Shown piece after piece: positions 1 to 4,315 of a stretch of 6,002 nt of DNA (positions are counted from its first letter, which is position 1; each line of letters starts with the position of its first letter). The DNA comes from Acholeplasmatales bacterium (GTDB lineage: Bacteria; Bacillota_I; Bacilli_A; Acholeplasmatales; Anaeroplasmataceae), in contig CAAGAX010000011.1 of the NCBI GenBank assembly GCA_900767915.1, positions 1 through 6,002 on the forward strand, in the 5' to 3' direction. A program made the translations under genes and the position numbers. The notes under the pieces are model-generated. The model had not been told where the DNA came from and did not search any database. It worked only from the letters and a program-made list of their open reading frames with translations.

Positions 1-96
1 ATTAGAAGAAATAATCTTATCAATTGATAATCTATCATCAAGTGATAATGCCTTTTGATATTTTTGACTGTCTAAATGTTTATTATTTGTTGCCAT
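1..96 (-). CDS. Transposase-like protein, N-terminal fragment (runs off the left edge)
   Basis: Only the first 32 codons of a leftward gene lie in the window. The ATG is at 96-94, and a GGAGG ribosome binding site at 108-104 sits 7 nt upstream. The frame has no stop up to the window edge. The peptide begins MATNNKHLDSQ and continues with a segment containing ALSLDDRLSIDKII. It resembles the opening of IS30-type transposases, in which a short lead is followed by a 'LTLxDRxxI' helix that starts the helix-turn-helix. That resemblance is my only basis for the family. No catalytic residues are visible because the DDE domain would lie outside the window. A different DNA-binding protein with a similar first helix cannot be excluded. 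The start and frame are more certain than the name. Confidence 0.5.
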   Translation of the reverse strand, partial: MATNNKHLDSQKYQKALSLDDRLSIDKIISSN

Positions 97-153
97 ATGA
101 AAACCTCCAAATTCATCTGGCTAAATTGGTAATTAAATTCTATCATATTATTT

Positions 154-217
154 AAAATAAAACACCATCAGTTAAACCTATTCATATTTCACATTTATGA
201 ATAGGTTGAGTTGATGG
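154..217 (-). terminator. Large hairpin with T-tract, minus-strand terminator
   Basis: Two 21-nt arms, 165-185 and 197-217, are complementary except around 171-174, and enclose an 11-nt loop. The 11 bp next to the loop and the 6 bp at the base pair perfectly. On the minus strand the stem is followed at once by TGTTTTATTTT (164-154), the layout of an intrinsic terminator. The plus-strand exit has no T-run. It would stop transcripts coming from the right before they enter the leftward transposase-like gene at 96. No minus-strand gene to its right is visible, so it may insulate the mobile element or be the leftover terminator of a lost gene. Confidence 0.6.
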
Positions 218-365
218 CATGATGTGGGAGAAAGAGGAAACCAAATTATGTATGAGCGGAATTTAGGTTTGAAATTTTTGAGGAAAAGAGTTACAACTAT
301 ATACAGTGGAATTTAACTATAAAATTAACTAAATAGAAAAAAATACAAAAAATGACTTTTAGTGG

Positions 366-393
366 TTTACAAAATCTTAAAATATTATATAAT
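366..393 (+). promoter_or_regulatory. Predicted promoter of the RNA/DUF3800 unit
   Basis: TTTACA at 366-371 and TATAAT at 388-393 are separated by 16 bp, close to the housekeeping sigma consensus. Transcription should start near position 400. This leaves about 130 nt of untranslated RNA before the DUF3800 start codon, with a terminator-like hairpin partway along. Confidence 0.65.
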
Positions 394-399
394 ATAAGT

Positions 400-499
400 G
401 CAGGTAGAGATACGCTGTATACTCATGAAATCGAATTAACGTTTAAGCGATATGTAATATCGTCGATCATGAGGCCATCTATATGGTGGTTTTTTTTTT
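400..499 (+). ncRNA. Structured RNA upstream of DUF3800 (candidate DUF3800-associated motif)
   Basis: From the predicted start near 400 the RNA can fold as follows. Hairpin A pairs 410-413 with 417-420. A long helix pairs CTCATGA (422-428) with TCATGAG (467-473) and, after a two-base bulge, TCGA (431-434) with TCGA (463-466). This helix closes a three-way junction holding a small hairpin, TTAA 436-439 with TTAA 443-446, and a perfect one, CGATAT 448-453 with ATATCG 457-462. The RNA ends in a short GC-containing hairpin and ten T's. There is no convincing coding frame. Structured RNA motifs upstream of DUF3800 genes are established as the DUF3800-I to -XI series, found by comparative genomics and of unknown function. 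Membership in one of those classes is inferred from position and structure only, not from a covariance match. It could equally be a cis-acting leader or a small separate RNA. Confidence 0.6.
475..499 (+). terminator. Intrinsic terminator/attenuator before DUF3800
   Basis: CCATC (475-479) pairs with GGTGG (485-489), including one T-G wobble, around the loop TATAT. Ten T's (490-499) follow directly. The stem can be lengthened by pairing GAGG (471-474) with the first T's. It lies 31 nt before the DUF3800 start codon. It should therefore end most transcripts as a ~100-nt RNA and let a fraction, or a regulated portion, continue into the gene. Confidence 0.6.
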
Positions 500-529
500 A
501 TATTATGTTATGTTTAGAGAGGACAAATT

Positions 530-1225
530 ATGAATTTATATGTATATTCAGATGAGTCTGGAGTTTTTGATAAAGAGCATAATGATTACTTTGTATTTGG
601 CGGAATAATTTGTATTGGTACTGAAGAAAAGGAATTATTATCCAGAAGATACTCTAACGTTGAAAAAGTATTAAGGAAAAGTAAAGGGGTTTCTTCGGAT
701 TATGAATTAAAAGCAACGCAAGTAGATAATTCAGAAAAAGGAAAATTATTTAGATCATTAAATAAATCCTATAAATTTGGGGTTATAATACGAGAGCAAA
801 ATGTGTTTGATAGAATCTTTAAAAGTAAAAAAGATAAACAAAGATATCTTGATTATGCATATAAGATTGCGGTTAAAAAAGCATTTGAACACTTAATTCA
901 AACTGGAGTTATTAATCCAAATGAAGTTGAAAGATTATATTTTTATGTTGATGAACATACAACAGCTACTAATGGAAGATATGAATTAGAAGAGGCTTTA
1001 GAGCAAGAGTTCAAATTAGGAACATATAATTATAATTATACAACGTATTATGAACCAATTTTTAAAAAAATGAAAGATGTAACATTAGAGTATTGTAATT
1101 CTTCATCTAAGCTTTTAGTCAGAGCTGCTGACATAGTAGCTAATAAAATTTTTTATTTTGCAAAAAATGAAATGCGAAATGAATTAAAACAGCTTTCTAA
1201 TATGCATGTTATCTATTTACCTTAG
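530..1225 (+). CDS. DUF3800 domain protein
   Basis: A 231-residue protein matching the DUF3800 pattern along its whole length. It has an N-terminal strand with the acidic signature YSDESG (residues 6-11), a glycine-rich strand FVFGGI (21-26), a middle acidic motif YFYVDEH (137-143), and the C-terminal motif LVRAADIVANKIF (196-208). D8, D141 and D201 are spaced as expected for a metal-binding nuclease-like centre of RNase H-like type. That fold is an inference from the family pattern and no biochemical function is assigned. No signal peptide or membrane segment is visible, so it should be cytoplasmic. The start is supported by GAGAGGA (517-523) 6 nt upstream. The gene stands alone with its own promoter, leader RNA and terminator, between mobile-element traces. 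DUF3800 proteins are frequent in variable genome regions. A defence or RNA-processing role is possible but unproven. Confidence 0.9.
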   Translation: MNLYVYSDESGVFDKEHNDYFVFGGIICIGTEEKELLSRRYSNVEKVLRKSKGVSSDYELKATQVDNSEKGKLFRSLNKSYKFGVIIREQNVFDRIFKSKKDKQRYLDYAYKIAVKKAFEHLIQTGVINPNEVERLYFYVDEHTTATNGRYELEEALEQEFKLGTYNYNYTTYYEPIFKKMKDVTLEYCNSSSKLLVRAADIVANKIFYFAKNEMRNELKQLSNMHVIYLP

Positions 1226-1226
1226 T

Positions 1227-1260
1227 GAGTCCCCCCCTATTGGAGGGTTCTTTTCTTTTT
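1227..1260 (+). terminator. Terminator after DUF3800
   Basis: Two bases after the DUF3800 stop codon, the C-run at 1231-1236 pairs with GGAGGG (1242-1247) with one C/A mismatch. GAG at 1227-1229 can pair with TTC at 1248-1250. The loop is CTATT, and a T-rich run TTTTCTTTTT follows to 1260. This ends the RNA/DUF3800 transcription unit. Confidence 0.7.
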
Positions 1261-1273
1261 CAAAGTACCGTTC

Positions 1274-1299
1274 GGCCCCACCTCAGATATGTGGGAGCC
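1274..1299. repeat. Short inverted repeat (hairpin)
   Basis: GGC (1274-1276) plus CCCAC (1277-1281) pair with GTGGG (1291-1295) and GCC (1297-1299), leaving A1296 bulged and a 9-nt loop. Only four A/T bases precede a five-T run on the plus strand (1303-1307), so a weak second terminator is possible. It could also be a remnant end of a mobile element. No function can be assigned. Confidence 0.4.
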
Positions 1300-1339
1300 A
1301 ATATTTTTGAAAACTTGAAATTTTGAAAAACTAAACAAT

Positions 1340-1359
1340 AATCAAGGTATACCTTGGTT
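1340..1359. repeat. Palindrome CAAGGTATACCTTG
   Basis: A perfect 14-bp palindrome at 1343-1356, extended to 20 bp with one mismatched pair. It has no loop, so it is more likely a site for a dimeric DNA-binding protein than an RNA hairpin. It lies in the stretch ahead of the truncated DUF4314-like gene, upstream of a terminator-like hairpin. It may be an operator or recombination-related site from the lost element. Confidence 0.4.
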
Positions 1360-1365
1360 TATGTG

Positions 1366-1397
1366 AAGAGTAGTGTAAAAAGCTGCTCTTTTATTTT
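1366..1397 (+). terminator. Intrinsic terminator of a lost upstream gene
   Basis: AAGAGTAG (1366-1373) pairs with CTGCTCTT (1383-1390), including one T-G wobble, around a 9-nt loop. The run TTTTATTTT follows, overlapping the end of the stem. No gene that it would serve remains between 1261 and 1365. It therefore probably ended the gene that preceded the DUF4314-type gene in the source element. Confidence 0.6.
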
Positions 1398-1462
1398 GCT
1401 TTCAAGTTGATATTCATTGCTTTTAGAGTGATTACTATAACACGAATTAGGAGGACATAAAT

Positions 1463-1597
1463 ATGAATGAATTAAAAGCTGGATGTTATATCAAAATAAA
1501 AAATATGAAAAGTGAGCCTGAGTATTCAGGTAAGGTTGGTAAAGTAATCTTAATTGATGATGCAAAGGTGGTTATGTTACTGCAGGCATTATTCTAG
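1463..1597 (+). pseudogene. Truncated DUF4314-like gene, 5' part
   Basis: A 44-codon reading frame starts with ATG at 1463, behind an excellent AGGAGGA site (1449-1455) 7 nt upstream. Residues 1-34 read MNELKAGCYIKIKN, then a segment ending in GKVGKVILIDDA. This matches the opening of DUF4314 proteins, small one-domain proteins I associate with conjugative elements and plasmids, where 'IDDAGQ(I/L)H' normally follows. Here the family pattern ends at A34 (nt 1562-1564). The remaining ten residues come from reading IS110-derived DNA out of frame up to TAG at 1595-1597. The gene has lost its C-terminal half. It could still be translated because the ribosome binding site is intact, but the product would lack most of the domain. 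The family call rests on a short stretch. Confidence 0.6.
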
Positions 1598-1920
1598 GTG
1601 AGATTGGTGATATCACTAGATTTAAAAATGCTGAATATTTAGTTTCTTATGCAGGATTAGATATAGAAGTTTACGAATCAGGAAAATTCAAAGCTACTAA
1701 TCATAGGATATCTAAAAAAGGTTCAAAATATCTTAGATATGCCTTGTGGCAAGTAGCTAAAGTTTGTTGGAAGCATGATACTGTATTTCATGAATTCTAC
1801 AACAAAAAGAAAGCTGAAGGCAAACACTACTATGTAATTCTTGGTCACATAGAAAAGAAATTAGTTCGAGTAATATATTCTGTATTAAAGAATAATAAAG
1901 AATATGTTCCACAAAATTAA
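1561..1920 (+). pseudogene. IS110-family transposase, C-terminal fragment
   Basis: An open frame of 119 codons ends at TAA 1918-1920 but has no credible start; a TGA lies just upstream in the same frame. It begins GGYVTAGIILGEIGDI, the helix-hairpin-helix-like part of IS110 transposases. It continues with FKNAEYLVSYAGLDIEVY and then the serine-containing segment ESGKFKATNHRISKKGS and KYLRYALWQVAK, the hallmark of the C-terminal Tnp (Transposase_20) domain. The tail GHIEKKLVRVIYSVLKN is also typical. The N-terminal RuvC-like DEDD domain, about 250 residues or more in full-length members, is absent, so the fragment cannot transpose by itself. There are no frameshifts or stops inside the fragment, which suggests the truncation is fairly recent. 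Its left edge is fused to the DUF4314-like gene near 1564-1567. Confidence 0.85.
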
Positions 1921-2083
1921 CCATATAAAATTTTCAAAGATCAGATATATACATTAAATACTTAAATACTAACTAAATTATCCTCAAGATTTTTTTATAA
2001 TTTTGCTGTCGAAGTCCCGTAACATCTATTTGTATGGATGATTGTAGTGTAATTAGAAGATAGCTAAATTGTTATGTTATCAC
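1921..2083. other. Non-coding stretch between the IS110 fragment and the thrS promoter
   Basis: I see no gene here. It would contain whatever remains of the IS110 right end, but the boundary cannot be placed without an intact copy. The only clear structure is a 7-bp hairpin, CATCTAT (2023-2029) with ATGGATG (2034-2040), with a 4-nt loop and no T-tract. GTCGAAGTCCCG at 2008-2019 is locally more GC-rich than its surroundings. Confidence 0.4.
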
Positions 2084-2112
2084 TTGAAATGTATTCAGCT
2101 ATTTGATATAAT
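2084..2112 (+). promoter_or_regulatory. Promoter of the thrS operon
   Basis: TTGAAA (2084-2089) and TATAAT (2107-2112) have the optimal 17-bp spacing. A TG at 2104-2105 adds an extended -10 element. Transcription should begin near 2119, just at the start of the T-box leader. This is a strong housekeeping-type promoter, as expected when control is exerted by termination in the leader. Confidence 0.85.
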
Positions 2113-2118
2113 ATTGGC

Positions 2119-2326
2119 GTTGATGATAAAGGACAAGATATATTTATTTTATTTTTAGAGAGAATACGGTTGGTGAAAGTATTTAATAAATATTTATATT
2201 ACTACCTTTGGAGATGAATGGAGGAAATGCCATTTCGTTAGCTGCGTTAAAGCTTTGAGTGTTAGAAGAAATTCTAAAATTAAGGTGGTACCGCGATAAT
2301 TCGTCCTTTTTAGGGCGTTTTTTTTT
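2119..2326 (+). promoter_or_regulatory. T-box riboswitch, tRNA-Thr responsive
   Basis: The leader has the T-box parts in order. Stem I has a 9-bp helix (2140-2148 with 2185-2193), an AGAGAG bulge (2157-2162), an AATAC/GTATT helix (2163-2167 with 2179-2183), and the distal loop GGTTGGTGAAA that contacts the tRNA elbow. The specifier region follows with ACTACC before TTTGGAG. ACC at 2204-2206 is the likely threonine codon, and ACT at 2201-2203 is the alternative. A perfect hairpin with loop GAAA (2262-2277) fits Stem III. The T-box AAGGTGGTACCGCG is at 2282-2295. Its TGGT bulge would pair with the free acceptor end of tRNA-Thr, the variable T matching discriminator base A. The terminator is at 2302-2326. 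Uncharged tRNA-Thr stabilises the antiterminator and switches on thrS. Confidence 0.95.
2302..2326 (+). terminator. T-box leader terminator
   Basis: CGTCCT (2302-2307) pairs with AGGGCG (2312-2317) with one T-G wobble, followed by nine T's (2318-2326). The 5' arm lies just after the T-box sequence, the standard layout for mutually exclusive antiterminator and terminator. Confidence 0.9.
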
Positions 2327-2331
2327 ATTAT

Positions 2332-2337
2332 AGGAGG
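2332..2337 (+). promoter_or_regulatory. Ribosome binding site of thrS
   Basis: AGGAGG lies 3 nt before the first ATG (2341) and 9 nt before the second in-frame ATG (2347). The first spacing is short for efficient initiation and the second is normal, so the site favours starting at 2347. Confidence 0.8.
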
Positions 2338-2340
2338 AAA

Positions 2341-4269
2341 ATGAAAATGTTAAAGATTACATTGAAGGATGGTTCAGTTAAAGAAACTCTTGAGGGTAAT
2401 TTAGTTATTAGCTTTGCAAAGGAATTATCTACATCATTAGCTAAAAAATGTGTTGCTGCTAAATATGATGGTGTTTTAGTGAATTTAAGTGATAAACTTA
2501 CTCATGATGGAACACTTGAGCTAATTACAGAGGATGATGAAGAAGGATTTAAGATTTTAAATCACTCTACAGCTCATCTTTTAGCTCATGCTATTTCAAT
2601 ATTATATCCAAACGCTCATATGGGTGTAGGTCCTGAAATTGAAGAGGGCTTCTATTATGACTTTGATTTAGGTGAAAATGTGCTAGTACCTGAAGATCTA
2701 GCTAAGATTGAAAAGAAAATGCTTGAGCTAAGCAATCAAGATATTAAAATTACACATTATGATGTAACTAAGGATGAGGCTCGTAAGCTAATGGCAAAAG
2801 ATCCTTATAAGCTTGAGCTTATTGATGCAATTGAGGGTGATACTGTTCATGTTTATGAACAAGGTGGATATTATGAGGTATGTAGAGGACCTCATGTTAT
2901 GTCTACAAAGAGAATTAAGCATTTTAAGCTTTTATCTATAGCTGGTGCTTATTGGCGTGGAGATAGTAAGAATAAGGTTTTAACACGTATTTATGGTACT
3001 TCTTGGTTTAGCGATCAAGCATTAAAGAATTACTTACAGGTATTAGAGGATAGAAAGGCAAGAGATCATCGTAAGCTTGGTAAAGAGCTTGGCATCTTTA
3101 TGTTTGATGATTTAGTAGGTAGAGGACTTCCTATGTGGTTACCTAATGGCTTTATTGTAAGAAGAGCTTTATCTGATTATATTATGGATAAAGAATATGC
3201 TTTAGGCTATAAGCATGTTATGACTCCATCTTTAGGTAATGTTGAATTATATAAAACATCAGGTCACTGGGCTCATTATAAGGATGATATGTTCCCTGCA
3301 ATGGAGCTTGATGATGAGGCTTATGTATTACGTCCTATGAACTGTCCACATCATATGGTTATGTATCGTTCTAAGCTACATTCATATCGTGATTTACCAG
3401 TACGTATTGCTGAAATTGCAAACGACTTTAGATTTGAAGCATCAGGTGCTTTGACTGGTATTGAACGTACTCGTGCATTTAGTCAAAATGATTCTCATAT
3501 TTTTTGTAGACCAGATCAAATTGCTCAAGAATTTAAGGGCGTAGTTCAATTAATATTAGATGTATATAAGGATTTTGGCTTTAAAAATTATAAATTTAGA
3601 TTATCATTAAGAGATCCTCTTGATACTGAAAAGTATTTTGGAAATGATGATTTATGGGAAAAGAGTGAGGCTGAGCTTCGTAATGTATTAAATGATCTAG
3701 GTGTTGATTATTATGAAGCAAAGGGTGAGGCTGCCTTCTATGGACCTAAGCTAGATGTACAAGTTAGAAGTGCAATTGGTCATGATGTTACATTATCTAC
3801 AATTCAATTAGATTACCAATTACCTGAAAGATTTGAATTAACATATATTGATGAGAATGGACAAAAGGCTAGACCTGTTGTTATTCATAGAGCAATTTTA
3901 GGTTCAATGGATCGTTTCATTGCCTTCTTAATTGAAGAAACTAAGGGTGTATTCCCTGTATGGTTAGCTCCAGTTCAGGTTGAGGTTATTCCAGTTAATT
4001 TAGAATATCATAAGGAATATTGTGATAAGCTAAGCTTTATATTACGTAAGAATGGTATTCGTTATGATCGTGATTATAGAGAAGAAAAGCTTGGATATAA
4101 GATTAGAGAGGCTCAAACTAAGAAGATTCCTTATCAATTAGTTATCGGTGATAAGGAAGTCGAAAATAATACAGTTACATATCGTAGATATGGTGAACAA
4201 GCTCAAACAACAGTTTCAATTGATGAGTTTGTTGAAATTATGAAAAAGCATAATTTAGAATTAAATTAA
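2341..4269 (+). CDS. thrS: Threonine--tRNA ligase (ThrRS)
   Basis: This cytoplasmic class II synthetase charges tRNA-Thr with threonine, using ATP. Its 642 residues are the usual full length. An N-terminal TGS domain (about 3-63) is followed by the second additional/editing domain with HSTAH (H75, H79) and CRGPH (C181, H185). These ligands remove serine mischarged to tRNA-Thr. The catalytic core carries the zinc ligands C335 (in MNCPHH), H386 (in NDSHIF) and H516 (in VVIHRA). Motif 2 centres on R364 (FRFEASGALTGIERTR) and motif 3 on R525 (GSMDRF). The anticodon-binding domain spans about 540-640. Editing and synthesis sites both look intact. The gene is controlled by the upstream T-box. The true start may be the second Met at 2347, which gives better ribosome-binding spacing and a family-like MLKITLKDGS opening (640 aa). 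It uses CGT arginine codons often, as expected for a well-expressed gene. Confidence 0.98.
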   Translation: MKMLKITLKDGSVKETLEGNLVISFAKELSTSLAKKCVAAKYDGVLVNLSDKLTHDGTLELITEDDEEGFKILNHSTAHLLAHAISILYPNAHMGVGPEIEEGFYYDFDLGENVLVPEDLAKIEKKMLELSNQDIKITHYDVTKDEARKLMAKDPYKLELIDAIEGDTVHVYEQGGYYEVCRGPHVMSTKRIKHFKLLSIAGAYWRGDSKNKVLTRIYGTSWFSDQALKNYLQVLEDRKARDHRKLGKELGIFMFDDLVGRGLPMWLPNGFIVRRALSDYIMDKEYALGYKHVMTPSLGNVELYKTSGHWAHYKDDMFPAMELDDEAYVLRPMNCPHHMVMYRSKLHSYRDLPVRIAEIANDFRFEASGALTGIERTRAFSQNDSHIFCRPDQIAQEFKGVVQLILDVYKDFGFKNYKFRLSLRDPLDTEKYFGNDDLWEKSEAELRNVLNDLGVDYYEAKGEAAFYGPKLDVQVRSAIGHDVTLSTIQLDYQLPERFELTYIDENGQKARPVVIHRAILGSMDRFIAFLIEETKGVFPVWLAPVQVEVIPVNLEYHKEYCDKLSFILRKNGIRYDRDYREEKLGYKIREAQTKKIPYQLVIGDKEVENNTVTYRRYGEQAQTTVSIDEFVEIMKKHNLELN

Positions 4270-4273
4270 TAAT

Positions 4274-4303
4274 ATAGCCTAGCTTTATGCTAGGCCTATT
4301 TTT
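4274..4303 (+). terminator. Weak terminator/processing hairpin between thrS and the ABC-F gene
   Basis: GCCTAGC (4277-4283) pairs perfectly with GCTAGGC (4289-4295) around a 5-nt loop. Past a bulged C4296, ATA (4274-4276) can pair with TAT (4297-4299). Only five T's follow (4299-4303), partly overlapping the stem, so termination should be partial. The next ribosome binding site begins only 3 nt later. Confidence 0.6.
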
Positions 4304-4315
4304 ATAGGAGGCAAT

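Noticed and set aside
218..350. AT-rich stretch between the hairpin and the RNA promoter
   Set aside because: I looked for small genes, repeats and transposon ends and found no start codon with a ribosome binding site leading into a sensible frame, and no clear repeat beyond the 9-mer reported separately.
400..473. Tandem-repeat antitoxin RNA of the ToxIN kind
   Set aside because: The layout is similar, but no repeated units of about 20-40 nt are visible in the RNA, and DUF3800 does not resemble the ToxN/AbiQ fold family by motif.
352..555. 67-codon open frame upstream of and overlapping DUF3800
   Set aside because: It has no ribosome binding site, runs through the predicted promoter, structured RNA and ten-T terminator, and overlaps the DUF3800 start in another frame. 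The peptide has no family-like pattern. It looks like a chance frame.
530..1225. Codon use as proof that DUF3800 was horizontally acquired
   Set aside because: DUF3800 uses AGA/CGA arginine and no CGT, unlike thrS. But the ABC-F gene also strongly prefers AGA, so the contrast may only reflect high expression of thrS.
1407..1438. Possible promoter TTGATA ... TACTAT for the DUF4314-like gene
   Set aside because: The spacing is 20 bp and the -10 match is poor, so it is too weak to list as a feature.
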